From Pseudomonas eucalypticola (GTDB lineage: Bacteria; Pseudomonadota; Gammaproteobacteria; Pseudomonadales; Pseudomonadaceae), in assembly GCF_013374995.1 (NCBI RefSeq), contig NZ_CP056030.1:1706501-1770500 (forward strand): a DNA stretch of 64,000 nt, given 5' to 3'. A program made the translations under genes and the position numbers. The notes beneath the pieces were generated by a model. It did no database searches, was not told where the DNA came from, and saw nothing but the letters and a program-made list of their open reading frames with translations. Shown here piece by piece: positions 40,263 through 53,489 of the stretch. Every line of letters begins with the position of its first letter. Positions within the stretch are counted from its first letter, which is position 1.

Positions 40263-41828
40263 TCAGCGGTTGAAGCGCTCCACCAGCGAATACTGGCTGT
40301 GGGCAGTGCGCGTCAGTTCCTCGCTCAGCAACGCCGAGCTCTGCGCCTGCTCGCTGGTCTGGTCGGCCAGGTGGGCGATGGTGCTGATGTTACGGCTGAT
40401 TTCTTCGGCCACGGCGGTCTGTTCTTCGGTAGCGGCGGCGATCTGGGTGGTCATGTCGGTGATGTTGGCCACCGCTTCGCTGATGCCCACCAGCGCCTGG
40501 TCCGCTTCCAGTACCCGCGCCACGCCTTCTTCCGCCTGGCGGTGACCGGCGTCCATGGTCTGCACAGCGTTGCTGGCAGTCTGTTGCAGCTTGGCGATCA
40601 GGGCGTGGATCTGCCCGGTGGATTCGCTGGTGCGTTGCGCCAGTTGCCGGACTTCGTCGGCCACGACCGCGAAGCCACGGCCCATCTCGCCAGCGCGGGC
40701 GGCCTCGATGGCGGCGTTGAGGGCCAGCAGGTTGGTCTGGTCGGCAATGCCTTTGATCACATCGACCACACCGCCGATTTCATCGCTGTCCTTGGCCAGC
40801 TGGGTCACGGTGTGGCCGGTTTCGCCCACCACCACCGACAGGCGCTGGATGGCTTCGCGGGTTTCCCCGGCAATGCTGCGGCCCTGGCTGGTGAGCAGGT
40901 TGGCCTGCTGGGTGGCGTCGGCGGTCCGTTGGACGTGGCTGGCCACTTCCTGGGTAGTGGCGGCCATCTGGTTGACCGCAGTGGCCACCTGTTCGGTTTC
41001 CACACGCTGGCGCTCCAGGCCTTCGGAGCTCTTGTGGGCCAGGCTGTCGGACTGGGTGGCCTGGTCGTTGAGGTGCTCGGCGGTGTCCTGCAGCCGGGTC
41101 AGGCAGGTTTTCAGGCGCGCGTCCTGGCTCAGGATGGACATCTCCAGGCGCGCCTGGGCGCCGCGGCTGTCGGTGTACATCTGCGCGATCAAAGGGTCGG
41201 ACGTGGTCTGTTCGGCCAGGCGCAGCAGGCGCTTGATGCCCCGTTGTTGCCAGCTCAGGCCCACCAGGCCCAGCGGCACCGAGAGCACGGCGGCCACGGC
41301 GAAGCCCCAGGAGGTGCCTAGCCAGCTGCCAATGCCAAAACCGACCTGGCTGACCAGGATGAACGGCAGCCAATCCTGGACCACGGGCAGCCACTGGTCA
41401 CGGCGCGGCACGGCGGGTTTGCCCTGGTTCAGGCGCTCGTACAGGTTCTGGGCCCGGCGGATCATCTCGGCGGTGGGCTTGACCCGCACCGACTCGTAGC
41501 CCACCACCTGGTTGTTCTCGAAAATAGGCGTGACGTAAGCGTTCACCCAGTAGAAGTCGCCGTTTTTGCAGCGGTTCTTGACGATACCCATCCACGGTTG
41601 ACCTTGGCGCAGGGTCGCCCACATATGCGCGAACACCGCCTGCGGCACGTCCGGGTGGCGCACGGTGTTGTGCGGCGCGCGGATCAGTTCTTCACGGGAA
41701 AAACCGCTGATCTCGACGAAGGCGTCGTTGCAATAGGTGATCACGCCTTTGGCGTCGGTGGTGGAGATCAGGCGCTGTTGGGCAGGGAAGGTCCGTTCGC
41801 GCTGGGTGACTGGCTGGTTGTTACGCAT
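40263..41828 (-). CDS. aer: Aerotaxis receptor Aer (PAS-type chemoreceptor)
   Basis: A 521-residue energy-taxis receptor. The PAS domain (about 10-115; [46 protein letters not shown]) would hold FAD. It is followed by a membrane hairpin ([37 protein letters not shown]) and a cytoplasmic signalling domain with the conserved tip ([25 protein letters not shown]). It senses redox state and acts through CheA and CheW. ATG 41828 gives the P. aeruginosa-like length. aer next to acnA is the P. aeruginosa order. Confidence 0.92.
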   Translation of the reverse strand: MRNNQPVTQRERTFPAQQRLISTTDAKGVITYCNDAFVEISGFSREELIRAPHNTVRHPDVPQAVFAHMWATLRQGQPWMGIVKNRCKNGDFYWVNAYVTPIFENNQVVGYESVRVKPTAEMIRRAQNLYERLNQGKPAVPRRDQWLPVVQDWLPFILVSQVGFGIGSWLGTSWGFAVAAVLSVPLGLVGLSWQQRGIKRLLRLAEQTTSDPLIAQMYTDSRGAQARLEMSILSQDARLKTCLTRLQDTAEHLNDQATQSDSLAHKSSEGLERQRVETEQVATAVNQMAATTQEVASHVQRTADATQQANLLTSQGRSIAGETREAIQRLSVVVGETGHTVTQLAKDSDEIGGVVDVIKGIADQTNLLALNAAIEAARAGEMGRGFAVVADEVRQLAQRTSESTGQIHALIAKLQQTASNAVQTMDAGHRQAEEGVARVLEADQALVGISEAVANITDMTTQIAAATEEQTAVAEEISRNISTIAHLADQTSEQAQSSALLSEELTRTAHSQYSLVERFNR

Positions 41829-41926
41829 GGCAAGAGGGTTCCGCAAGGCTTTCACAGGTTGTCGGCCTGAACGGACTAAAATTGAATATATATTTTGATC
41901 AGAGACAGGGCGCAGCCTTGTCTATA

Positions 41927-41952
41927 CCCCTGTGGGACAGAACCCACAGGGG
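41927..41952 (-). terminator. Hairpin after acnA
   Basis: A perfect ten-base-pair stem CCCCTGTGGG/CCCACAGGGG with a 6-base loop, 18 bp after the acnA stop. The U-tract is weak. Confidence 0.6.
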
Positions 41953-41969
41953 CTTGCGTGCGGGCGCTG

Positions 41970-44711
<2,742 letters not shown>

Positions 44712-44948
44712 GAAATCACTCCTTGGCAGGTGCCGCGAAGGCCGGTGGATGCAGCCCTCGCCGCCTCTGTGAACGTCCGCACGGTACGGACCCGGACAAA
44801 AAGCATAGCTAACTATCAATACACTGGACTGCCTCGGCGTGTCGCTGGTTCCGAACTTCCTTTATCATGCGCCGTTTTGTGCGGTGTGCCAGTGGCGCGC
44901 CTGCCATGGCGGTGGCCCAGTGTCGGGCGGCCGTTCCAGGAGTGCTGA

Positions 44949-46031
44949 ATGAATACGCTGTTTATGCATTGCCGCCCGGGCTTCGAAAACGAAGTCTGCG
45001 CCGAAATTTCCGAACTGGCCGCCTACCTCGACGTGCCCGGTTATGCCAAGGCCAAGCCGGCCAGCGCCTGTGCCGAGTTCATTTGCCACGAGCCCGAGGC
45101 CCTGGCCCGGCTGATGGACGAGGTACATTTCAGCGACCTGATTTTCCTGCGTCAGTGGGCGCGGGGTTCGTTCGTCGAGCTGCCGGAAACCGACCGCATC
45201 AGCGTACTGCTGGACGCCCTGAGCGCTTATCCGACCTGCGGTAGCCTGTGGTTGGAGGTGCTGGACACCAACGACGGCAAAGAGCTGTCGACCTTCTGTC
45301 GCAAATTCGAAGGGCCACTGCGCAAGGCGCTGCTCAAGGCCGGCAAGCTGGTGGACGACCCTGCACTGCCGCGGTTGTTGCTGACCTTCAAGAGTGGCCG
45401 GGAAGTGTTCCTGGGCCTGGCCGACGCCGACAATTCGGCCATGTGGCCCATGGGTATCCCGCGCCTGAAATTCCCCCGCGAGGCCCCCAGCCGCTCGACC
45501 CTGAAGCTGGAAGAGGCCTGGCACCACTTCATTCCGCGCGAGGAATGGGATGAGCGCCTGAATGGTGACATGACCGGTGTCGACCTGGGCGCCGCCCCAG
45601 GTGGCTGGACCTACCAACTGGTACGCCGCGGCATGCTGGTCACCGCCATCGACAACGGCCCCATGGCGCAGAGCCTGATGGATACCGGGCTGGTGACCCA
45701 CCTGATGGCCGACGGCTTCACCTACAAGCCTCGCCCGCCGGTGGACTGGATGGTGTGCGACATCGTCGAGAAACCCGCCCGCAGCGCCTTCCTGCTGGAA
45801 ACCTGGCTGGGCGAAGGCCTGTGCCGTGAGGCGGTGGTCAACCTCAAACTGCCGATGAAACAGCGTTACGCCGAAGTACGCCGCCTGCTGGAACGCATCG
45901 CCGACGGTTTCAAGGCCCGCGGCATCGAGGTGGAAATCGGTTGCAAGCAGCTGTACCACGACCGCGAGGAAGTGACCTGCCACCTGCGCCGCCTGGCCAC
46001 GCCCGCCAAGAAGCCCGCACGCAGGGGGTGA
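44949..46031 (+). CDS. rlmM: 23S rRNA 2'-O-methyltransferase RlmM (C2498)
   Basis: A 360-residue enzyme that methylates the ribose of C2498 in 23S rRNA. The N-terminal THUMP-like domain ([19 protein letters not shown]) is followed by a Rossmann SAM domain with [19 protein letters not shown] at about 212-230 and the catalytic-type lysines in [12 protein letters not shown]. It is divergent from acnA across 237 bp. Confidence 0.95.
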   Translation: MNTLFMHCRPGFENEVCAEISELAAYLDVPGYAKAKPASACAEFICHEPEALARLMDEVHFSDLIFLRQWARGSFVELPETDRISVLLDALSAYPTCGSLWLEVLDTNDGKELSTFCRKFEGPLRKALLKAGKLVDDPALPRLLLTFKSGREVFLGLADADNSAMWPMGIPRLKFPREAPSRSTLKLEEAWHHFIPREEWDERLNGDMTGVDLGAAPGGWTYQLVRRGMLVTAIDNGPMAQSLMDTGLVTHLMADGFTYKPRPPVDWMVCDIVEKPARSAFLLETWLGEGLCREAVVNLKLPMKQRYAEVRRLLERIADGFKARGIEVEIGCKQLYHDREEVTCHLRRLATPAKKPARRG

Positions 46032-46081
46032 CCCGTGCCGGAGCGTTAGGCGACAATACCCGTCAGATTCTGGAGCCTTTT

Positions 46082-46330
46082 ATGTCTGAAACCACTGAAA
46101 TGGCCGTGGATGGCGTACTCGACGCCACCGGTCTGAACTGCCCTGAACCGGTGATGATGCTGCACCAGCACGTGCGTGACTTGCCGGCCGGGGGCTTGTT
46201 GAAGGTCATCGCCACCGACCCGTCGACCAAACGGGACATTCCCAAGTTCTGTGTGTTCCTGGGGCATGAGTTGGTAGAGCAGCAGGAAAGCGCCGGGACC
46301 TACCTGTACTGGATTCGCAAGAAGGCCTGA
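46082..46330 (+). CDS. tusA: Sulfur-carrier protein TusA
   Basis: An 82-residue sulfur relay protein for tRNA thiolation. It starts [23 protein letters not shown]; Cys20 in GLNCPEP is the persulfide carrier. [24 protein letters not shown] completes the fold. It follows rlmM by 50 bp, as in P. aeruginosa from memory. Confidence 0.95.
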   Translation: MSETTEMAVDGVLDATGLNCPEPVMMLHQHVRDLPAGGLLKVIATDPSTKRDIPKFCVFLGHELVEQQESAGTYLYWIRKKA

Positions 46331-46342
46331 CGGTTACGCCGA

Positions 46343-47092
46343 TTACAGCCGGTAGAAGTCCCGCGCATTGCCCCACAGCACCATCTGCACGCCGTCGTCA
46401 TCCAGCTCGTCTTCGATCAGGGTCAGGTCATCGGTCTGGAAGGGGCGCGGGGCCCGGGTGGACGGCAGGTCGGTGCCAAACATCAGCGCATGGGGGTTGG
46501 CCGCATACAGCGACTGCAACGCCGGCCCCACCGGAAAATCCACCCGCCCGAACCCGCAGGCCTTCACCCGTACCCCACGCTCGGCCAGGCGCAGCAGCGT
46601 GGGCAAGCCATCGCGGCTCAGGCCCAGGTGGTCGATACTGACTTCCGGCAGGCGCAGCAAGCGCGCCTCCAGCGCGTGCAGGTCGCGAGAGTCGACGTAC
46701 AGCTCGGCGTGCCACCCCAGCAGTTCATGCACGCGCTTGGCGAAGGGCTCCAGTTTGTCCAATTGCTCCGAACCCCCACGGCGAAGGTTGAAGCGCACGC
46801 CCCGCACACCGCAGGCGTCGAGGCGTAGCAGCTCCGCGTCGCTGACCGATGCCGGCAACTGGGTGACCCCCACGTAGCCCGGGCCCAGTTCCTTCAGTGC
46901 GGCCAGCAGGTACTGTTGGTCAAACGCCTGGAACGACCCCGACACCACGGCGCCGCCACGCACGCCCAATGGCGTGGCCTGGGCCAGGTATTCCTCCACC
47001 GGGAACGGTGGGGGCAAATAGCCGTCATTGGCGACCAGCGGGAAGCGCGGGTCGATGATGTGGCAGTGAGCGTCGAATACCTGGCGGATCAT
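46343..47092 (-). CDS. Amidohydrolase-2 type TIM-barrel hydrolase
   Basis: A 249-residue predicted metal-dependent hydrolase. DAHCHIID near the N-terminus holds the metal-binding HxH; ELYVDSRDLHALE, VSIDHLGLSRDG and ALMFGTDLPSTRAP give later ligands (His and Asp). It resembles the lactonase/decarboxylase group of the family. The substrate is unknown. It converges on tusA with 12 bp between stops and lies 19 bp after the next minus-strand gene, so the two may form an operon. Confidence 0.85.
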   Translation of the reverse strand: MIRQVFDAHCHIIDPRFPLVANDGYLPPPFPVEEYLAQATPLGVRGGAVVSGSFQAFDQQYLLAALKELGPGYVGVTQLPASVSDAELLRLDACGVRGVRFNLRRGGSEQLDKLEPFAKRVHELLGWHAELYVDSRDLHALEARLLRLPEVSIDHLGLSRDGLPTLLRLAERGVRVKACGFGRVDFPVGPALQSLYAANPHALMFGTDLPSTRAPRPFQTDDLTLIEDELDDDGVQMVLWGNARDFYRL

Positions 47093-47111
47093 GGTGCGCT
47101 CCTGGGGGGAA

Positions 47112-47474
47112 TCAGCGGGCGATATGGCTCACGTAGGTGCCGGTGCCGTCGAGGATGTTGCGCAGGGTTTCTTCCACTTCCGGCAGGTCTACCTGGCTGC
47201 TGTCATAGTGGATCACCAGTTCCACGTCGCCGTTCAATACGTCGGCGTCGTCGGCGGCCAGTTCGAACGTCAGGGTCTTGTCGTCCAGGGTCACCTTGAA
47301 GTCGCGCACGTAGCAGGGGTCTTCATCGCCCAGGGTGAACTCCACGTCCTTGTCTTCGGCCAGGCGGGTGATCAGGATCATGCCGCCCTTTTCGTCATGG
47401 CAGCACACCAGCGCCATGTTGTCTTCTTCGTCATCGCACGGGTTGACCATCAACTGGCTGGCTTGAAATTGCAT
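47112..47474 (-). CDS. Acidic protein of unknown function
   Basis: A 120-residue, strongly acidic soluble protein starting MQFQASQLMVNPCDDEEDNMALVCCHDEKGG. It looks like a beta-rich domain (GGMILITRLAEDKDVEFTLGD, YVRDFKVTLDDKTLTFELAADD) with several Cys at the N-terminus. I do not know the family, though it reads like a conserved Pseudomonas protein. The ATG at 47474 is preferred to the long upstream extension. Confidence 0.7.
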   Translation of the reverse strand: MQFQASQLMVNPCDDEEDNMALVCCHDEKGGMILITRLAEDKDVEFTLGDEDPCYVRDFKVTLDDKTLTFELAADDADVLNGDVELVIHYDSSQVDLPEVEETLRNILDGTGTYVSHIAR

Positions 47475-47814
47475 GATTATTACCAAGGTAAGAGGGCAGG
47501 CAGCGATTCTGACACTGTTTGCCCGGAATCCGAAATTGGCGTGTGCAACGCCCTGTGTAGCTCGTACGACAACTCCCGGTTGACCGAATATGTCGCAGCC
47601 TCGCAAGTATCCGACTGCCGCCACTGGGTAAGCTGGGCAGTTGAGGGGGGTGTTCCATTTTGGTGCAACGTCCAATGGGCCTTATGGCTACCCTTTCGTT
47701 TCGGGCCCGTACCGGAATTTCCTCCCCTGTTGCAGCGGGTTGGCTATGGTTGATCCCAGCAGGGGAATACACGCGACGCTTCATTCAAAAACAAGCCCAA
47801 GCGGAGTACCACAG
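47475..47814. other. Intergenic region before gdhB, nothing recognised
   Basis: A 340-bp gap between divergent genes. It contains the promoters of both, but no clear consensus boxes, hairpins or repeats stand out. An in-frame extension of gdhB runs through it without conserved character. Confidence 0.4.
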
Positions 47815-50800
47815 ATGGCGTTCTTCACCGCGGCCAGCAAAGCCGACTTCCAGCAACAACTGAAAGCGGCCCTGGCGCAGCACATCAGCGAACAGGCACT
47901 GCCACAAGTAGCGCTGTTCGCCGAGCAGTTCTTCGGCATCATCTCCATGGACGAACTCACCCAGCGCCGCCTCAGCGACCTGGCCGGCTGCACCCTCTCG
48001 GCCTGGCGCCTGCTGGAGCGCTTCGACCACGCCCAGCCCCAGGTTCGGGTGTACAACCCCGATTACGAACGCCATGGCTGGCAGTCCACCCACACCGCCG
48101 TGGAGGTCCTGCACCACGACCTGCCATTTCTGGTGGACTCGGTGCGTACCGAGCTCAACCGCCGTGGCTACAGCATCCATACCCTGCAGACCACCGTGCT
48201 GAGCGTGCGCCGCGGCGCCGACGGTACCCTGCTGGAAGTCTTGCCCAAGGGCAGCCAGGGCGAGGGCGTGCTGCAAGAGTCGCTGATGTACCTGGAGATC
48301 GACCGCTGTGCCAATGCCGCTGAACTGAACCTGCTGGCCAAGGAGCTGGAGCAGGTGCTGGTGGAAGTGCGCGTTGCCGTCGCCGATTTCGAGCCGATGA
48401 AGGCCAAGGTGCGCGAAGTGCTGGCGTTGGTGGACCAGAGCGCCTACGCCGTGGATGAAGGTGAGAAGGCCGAGGTCAAGACCTTCCTGGAATGGCTGGT
48501 GGGCAACCACTTCACCTTCCTGGGTTACGAAGAATTCGTGGTGGCCGATGAGGCCGATGGCGGCCACCTGGTGTATGACGAACAGTCGTTCCTGGGCCTG
48601 ACCCGCCTGCTGCGTGCCGGTCTGACCGCCGATGACCTGCGCATTGAAGACTACGCCGTCAGCTACCTCAACGAACCCCTGCTGCTGTCGTTCGCCAAGG
48701 CCGCGCACCCCAGCCGCGTGCACCGCCCGGCCTACCCGGACTACGTGTCGGTGCGCCAGATCGACGCCACCGGCAAGGTCATCAAGGAATGCCGCTTCAT
48801 GGGCTTGTACACCTCGTCGGTGTACGGCGAGAGCGTGCGCCAGATCCCCTACATTCGCCGCAAGGTGGCCGAGATCGAACGCCGCTCCGGCTTCGACCCC
48901 AAGGCGCACCTGGGCAAGGAACTGGCCCAGGTGGTGGAAGTGCTGCCCCGCGACGACCTGTTCCAGACCCCGGTGGACGAGCTGTTCACCACGGTGATGT
49001 CCATCGTGCAGATCCAGGAGCGCAACAAGATCCGCGTGTTCCTGCGCAAGGACCCGTACGGGCGTTTCTGCTATTGCCTGGCCTACGTGCCGCGTGACGT
49101 CTATTCCACCGAAGTGCGGCAGAAGATCCAGCAAGTCCTGATGGAGCGCCTGAAGGCCAGCGACTGCGAGTTCTGGACCTTCTTCTCTGAATCGGTGCTG
49201 GCGCGGGTGCAACTGATCCTGCGGGTAGACCCGAAGAACCGCATCGACATCGACCCCCTGCAACTGGAAAACGAAGTGGTGCAGGCCTGCCGCTCGTGGC
49301 AGGACGACTACGCCGCGCTCACCGTCGAAGCGTTCGGTGAAGCCCAGGGCACCAACGTGCTGGCCGACTTCCCCAAGGGTTTCCCCGCCGGCTACCGCGA
49401 GCGCTTCGCCGCCCACTCGGCGGTGGTCGACATGCAGCACCTGCAGACCCTGTCGGAAAAGCGCCCGCTGGTGATGAGCTTCTACCAGCCGCTGGCCCAG
49501 ACCGGCAAACAGCAGTTGCACTGCAAGCTCTACCACGCCGATACGCCGCTGGCGCTGTCCGATGTGCTGCCCATCCTGGAAAACCTCGGCCTGCGGGTGC
49601 TGGGTGAATTTCCTTACCGCCTGCGCCACACCAATGGCCGCGAGTTCTGGATTCACGACTTCGCCTTCACCGCCGCCGAAGGGCTGAACCTGGATATCCA
49701 GCAGCTCAACGACACCCTGCAGGACGCCTTCGTGCACATCGTGCAGGGCGACGCCGAGAACGATGCCTTCAACCGCCTGGTGCTGACCGCGGGCCTGCCA
49801 TGGCGCGACGTGGCGCTGCTGCGTGCCTATGCCCGCTACCTCAAGCAGATTCGCCTGGGCTTCGACCTGGGCTATATCGCCAGCACCCTGAACAACCACA
49901 CCGACATTGCTCGCGAGCTGACCCGGTTGTTCAAGACCCGCTTCTACCTGGCCCGCAAGCTGACCGCCGAAGACCTCGATGACAAGCAGCAGCGCCTGGA
50001 ACAGGCCATCCTCACTGCGCTGGATGACGTGCAGGTGCTCAACGAAGACCGCATCCTGCGTCGCTACCTGGACCTGATCAAGGCCACCCTGCGCACCAAC
50101 TTCTACCAGCCGGATGCCAAGGGCCACGCCAAGTCGTACTTCAGCTTCAAGTTCAACCCCAGGCTGATTCCCGAACTGCCCAAGCCGGTGCCCAAGTTCG
50201 AGATTTTCGTCTACTGCCCGCGGGTGGAAGGCGTGCACCTGCGCTTTGGCAACGTCGCCCGTGGCGGCCTGCGCTGGTCGGACCGCGAGGAAGACTTCCG
50301 CACCGAGGTGCTGGGCCTGGTGAAAGCCCAGCAGGTGAAGAACTCGGTGATCGTGCCGGTCGGCGCCAAGGGTGGCTTCGTACCGCGCCGTCTGCCTCTG
50401 GGCGGCAGCCGCGATGATATCCAGAACGAGGCCATCGCCTGCTACCGCCTGTTCATTTCAGGCCTGCTGGACATCACCGACAACCTCAAGGAAGGCGGCG
50501 TGGTGCCGCCGGCCAATGTGGTGCGCCACGACGATGACGACCCCTACCTGGTGGTGGCGGCCGACAAGGGCACCGCGACGTTCTCCGACATCGCCAACGG
50601 TATCGCCATCGACTACGGCTTCTGGCTGGGCGATGCCTTCGCCTCGGGTGGCTCGGCAGGCTACGACCACAAGAAGATGGGCATCACCGCCAAGGGTGCC
50701 TGGGTGGGCGTGCAGCGCCACTTCCGCGAGCGCGACGTCAATGTGCAGCAGGACAGCATCAGCGTGATCGGCATCGGCGACATGGCCGGTGACGTATTCG

Positions 50801-52674
50801 GCAACGGCCTGCTGATGAGTGACAAGCTGCAACTGGTGGCCGCGTTCAACCACCTGCACATCTTCATCGACCCGAACCCGGACCCGGCCACCAGCTTCGC
50901 CGAACGCCAGCGCCTGTTCGACTTGCCGCGCTCGGCCTGGAGCGACTACAACACCGCCATCATGTCCGAAGGCGGCGGTATCTTCCCGCGCAGTGCCAAG
51001 AGCATTGCCATCACCCCGCAGATGAAAGCCCGCTTCGATATCCAGGCCGACAAGCTGACGCCTACCGAGCTGCTGCATGCGCTGCTGAAGGCGCCAGTGG
51101 ACCTGCTGTGGAACGGTGGTATCGGCACCTACGTCAAGTCCAGCAAGGAAAGCCACGCCGACGTGGGCGACAAGGCCAACGACGCCCTGCGCGTGGACGG
51201 CAACGAACTGCGCTGCAAGGTGGTGGGCGAGGGCGGCAACCTGGGCATGACCCAACTAGGCCGGGTGGAGTTCGGCCTGCTGGGCGGCGCCACCAACACC
51301 GACTTCATCGACAATGCCGGTGGGGTGGACTGCTCCGACCACGAGGTCAACATCAAGATCCTGCTCAACGAAGTGGTGCAGGCCGGCGACATGACCGAGA
51401 AGCAGCGCAACCTGTTGCTGGGCAGCATGACCGACGAGGTTGGCCACCTGGTGCTGGGCAACAACTACAAGCAGACCCAGGCCCTGTCCCTGGCGGCGCG
51501 CCGTGCCTACGAGCGCATCGCCGAGTACAAGCGCCTGATGGCCGACCTGGAGAGCCGCGGCAAACTGGACCGGGCCATCGAGTTCCTGCCCACCGAGGAG
51601 CAACTGGTGGAGCGCGTGGCCGGCAACCAGGGCCTGACCCGGGCAGAGCTGTCGGTGTTGATCTCCTACAGCAAGATCGACCTCAAGGAAGCGCTGCTCA
51701 AGTCCCAGGTACCGGACGATGCCTACCTGACCCGCGACATGGAAACGGCGTTCCCGCCTACCCTGGTCAACCAGTACGCCGAGTCCATGCGTCGCCATCG
51801 CCTCAAGCGCGAGATCGTCAGCACCCAGATCGCCAACGACCTGGTCAACAACATGGGCATCACCTTCGTGCAGCGCCTCAAGGAGTCCACGGGCATGAGC
51901 CCGGCCAACGTGGCGGGGGCTTACGTGATCGTGCGTGACATCTTCCACCTGCCCCATTGGTTCCGGCAGATCGAGGCCCTGGACTACCAGGTCTCGGCGG
52001 ATGTGCAGCTGGCGCTGATGGACGAGTTGATGCGCCTGGGGCGCCGTGCCACGCGCTGGTTCCTGCGCAGCCGGCGCAACGAGCAGGACGCAGGGCGCGA
52101 CGTGGCGCATTTCGGGCCGCACATTGCCGCGCTCGGCCTCAAGCTCGACGAATTGCTGGAAGGGCCGACCCGCGAACACTGGCAAACCCGCTACCAGGGC
52201 TACGTGGAAGCGGGCGTGCCGGAGCTGCTGGCGCGCATGGTGGCCGGCACCAGCCACCTGTACACCCTGCTGCCGATCATCGAGGCCTCGGACGTTACCG
52301 GCCACAACGCGGCGGAGGTGGCCAAGGCATTCTTCGCCGTGGGCAGCTCGCTTGACCTGAACTGGTACCTGCAGCAGATCAGCAGCCTGCCGGTGGAAAA
52401 CAACTGGCAGGCGCTGGCCCGCGAGGCGTTCCGCGACGACATCGACTTCCAGCAGCGGGCCATTACCATCTCCGTGCTGCAGATGGCCGACGCGCCGGCG
52501 GACATGGACGAGCGCATGGCGCTGTGGCTTGAACAGCATGCGTCGATGGCCCAGCGCTGGCGCACCATGCTCGAAGAGCTGAAGGCCGCTACCGGGACCG
52601 ATTACGCCATGTACGCGGTGGCGAACCGCGAACTGATGGACCTGGCCCTCAGCGGCGCCACCGTCGCCGCCTGA
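47815..52674 (+). CDS. gdhB: NAD-specific glutamate dehydrogenase (large type)
   Basis: A 1,619-residue enzyme that deaminates glutamate to 2-oxoglutarate, the catabolic large GDH. The N-terminal ACT-like region (residues 1-600) is regulatory, and the catalytic core lies at about 770-1230 with GNVARGGLRWSDREEDFRTEVLGLVKAQ, NSVIVPVGAKGGFVPRRL, FGNGLLMSDKLQLVAAFNHLHIFIDP and KVVGEGGNLGMTQLGR. ATG 47815 follows a GGAG site and gives MAFFTAASKADFQQQLK. The ORF is intact; the long antisense ORFs over it are shadows. Confidence 0.96.
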   Translation: MAFFTAASKADFQQQLKAALAQHISEQALPQVALFAEQFFGIISMDELTQRRLSDLAGCTLSAWRLLERFDHAQPQVRVYNPDYERHGWQSTHTAVEVLHHDLPFLVDSVRTELNRRGYSIHTLQTTVLSVRRGADGTLLEVLPKGSQGEGVLQESLMYLEIDRCANAAELNLLAKELEQVLVEVRVAVADFEPMKAKVREVLALVDQSAYAVDEGEKAEVKTFLEWLVGNHFTFLGYEEFVVADEADGGHLVYDEQSFLGLTRLLRAGLTADDLRIEDYAVSYLNEPLLLSFAKAAHPSRVHRPAYPDYVSVRQIDATGKVIKECRFMGLYTSSVYGESVRQIPYIRRKVAEIERRSGFDPKAHLGKELAQVVEVLPRDDLFQTPVDELFTTVMSIVQIQERNKIRVFLRKDPYGRFCYCLAYVPRDVYSTEVRQKIQQVLMERLKASDCEFWTFFSESVLARVQLILRVDPKNRIDIDPLQLENEVVQACRSWQDDYAALTVEAFGEAQGTNVLADFPKGFPAGYRERFAAHSAVVDMQHLQTLSEKRPLVMSFYQPLAQTGKQQLHCKLYHADTPLALSDVLPILENLGLRVLGEFPYRLRHTNGREFWIHDFAFTAAEGLNLDIQQLNDTLQDAFVHIVQGDAENDAFNRLVLTAGLPWRDVALLRAYARYLKQIRLGFDLGYIASTLNNHTDIARELTRLFKTRFYLARKLTAEDLDDKQQRLEQAILTALDDVQVLNEDRILRRYLDLIKATLRTNFYQPDAKGHAKSYFSFKFNPRLIPELPKPVPKFEIFVYCPRVEGVHLRFGNVARGGLRWSDREEDFRTEVLGLVKAQQVKNSVIVPVGAKGGFVPRRLPLGGSRDDIQNEAIACYRLFISGLLDITDNLKEGGVVPPANVVRHDDDDPYLVVAADKGTATFSDIANGIAIDYGFWLGDAFASGGSAGYDHKKMGITAKGAWVGVQRHFRERDVNVQQDSISVIGIGDMAGDVFGNGLLMSDKLQLVAAFNHLHIFIDPNPDPATSFAERQRLFDLPRSAWSDYNTAIMSEGGGIFPRSAKSIAITPQMKARFDIQADKLTPTELLHALLKAPVDLLWNGGIGTYVKSSKESHADVGDKANDALRVDGNELRCKVVGEGGNLGMTQLGRVEFGLLGGATNTDFIDNAGGVDCSDHEVNIKILLNEVVQAGDMTEKQRNLLLGSMTDEVGHLVLGNNYKQTQALSLAARRAYERIAEYKRLMADLESRGKLDRAIEFLPTEEQLVERVAGNQGLTRAELSVLISYSKIDLKEALLKSQVPDDAYLTRDMETAFPPTLVNQYAESMRRHRLKREIVSTQIANDLVNNMGITFVQRLKESTGMSPANVAGAYVIVRDIFHLPHWFRQIEALDYQVSADVQLALMDELMRLGRRATRWFLRSRRNEQDAGRDVAHFGPHIAALGLKLDELLEGPTREHWQTRYQGYVEAGVPELLARMVAGTSHLYTLLPIIEASDVTGHNAAEVAKAFFAVGSSLDLNWYLQQISSLPVENNWQALAREAFRDDIDFQQRAITISVLQMADAPADMDERMALWLEQHASMAQRWRTMLEELKAATGTDYAMYAVANRELMDLALSGATVAA

Positions 52675-52679
52675 TGGAC

Positions 52680-52709
52680 CGCGGTGGTGCAGTTGTTTGC
52701 ACCACCGCG
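52680..52709 (+). terminator. Strong hairpin after gdhB
   Basis: A perfect twelve-base-pair stem CGCGGTGGTGCA/TGCACCACCGCG with a 6-base loop, 6 bp after the stop. No U-tract follows. Confidence 0.65.
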
Positions 52710-52935
52710 CTCCAACCTCCACGCGCTGCCATGGCGCTCGATCCATCGCCCACTATAACTTCATGCAGAGAATGACTGTGAATTCGGAAGTGTGTCGTCC
52801 GAATCGTTGTTTATTCGCTTGTGTGTAGTCGGTTATATACATCAAGTTGCCCTGTCATGATTAGATGCTGTCGTGTCCCCAGGCGCTTAGCCGTCGTGGA
52901 TATATACGACTGTCAATCAATAGGAGTCTTTGACT

Positions 52936-53445
52936 ATGAGCGATCTCATAGGGAGTTCGTTTCGCGCTCGGCTTGTGTGCGTAACGTCTGGTCATACAGG
53001 ATGGGTGGCTCCTTTCAATGGTGAGCGAAGCTTGGTATTGAAGGGGCGCCAGGCGCCGGCTGCTTTCTTTGACTTCAACTATTCGGGTGGTGATGGGCGT
53101 CACTTTCATTACGCCATTACCGCGGCATCGAACGAAAAAGAGTATGCAGACGCCGCCGTCGAGATCAGCGCCAATGGCTACGTGGGGTTCTACCCTCCTG
53201 CGAGGACAAGCACTGCGTGGCGGTTGGAGGTCACGGTCAATGGTTACGCGGGTACCGCTATGCGCTTCAAGTTGCAGGACGCGGAAGGGCGAAAAGTCGG
53301 TGTGCTGAATGTTCCCGGCGCGCGAAAGATATTGATGGGCGGATTTTACACCGTGAATAGACTGCCCGGGAATATCGCCTATTTAAAAGTTGGACACGGG
53401 GCCAGTCTGGAATTTGAAGTGACGGATGTCAAACGCCGCGACTGA
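52936..53445 (+). CDS. Paralog 1 of an unrecognised family (beta-trefoil-like pattern)
   Basis: A 169-residue protein, MSDLIGSSFRARLVCV, without signal peptide or membrane segment. TAGGAG lies nine bases before the ATG. Family features: an N-terminal L-G-x-S-F-x-A-x-L start, FNYS near 47-50, HY at 58-59 in FHYAITAA, NGYVGFY at 80-86, Trp95 in AWRLEV, FKLQDAEG at 111-118, and YLKV/LEF at 149-160. The spacing of G-Y-(I/L/V)-x hairpins with following W/F strands, three times, would suit a beta-trefoil, but that is an inference. Codon use is visibly less GC-biased than gdhB. It heads a three-gene plus-strand run. Confidence 0.75.
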   Translation: MSDLIGSSFRARLVCVTSGHTGWVAPFNGERSLVLKGRQAPAAFFDFNYSGGDGRHFHYAITAASNEKEYADAAVEISANGYVGFYPPARTSTAWRLEVTVNGYAGTAMRFKLQDAEGRKVGVLNVPGARKILMGGFYTVNRLPGNIAYLKVGHGASLEFEVTDVKRRD

Positions 53446-53489
53446 CGGCTGCGCCGTAGGGAATAATAATATTATCAAAGGACGTTTTC

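Noticed and set aside
41880..41905. ANR box before aer
   Set aside because: The sequence TTTTGATCAGAGAC has only one TTGAT half-site without the ATCAA partner at the right distance.
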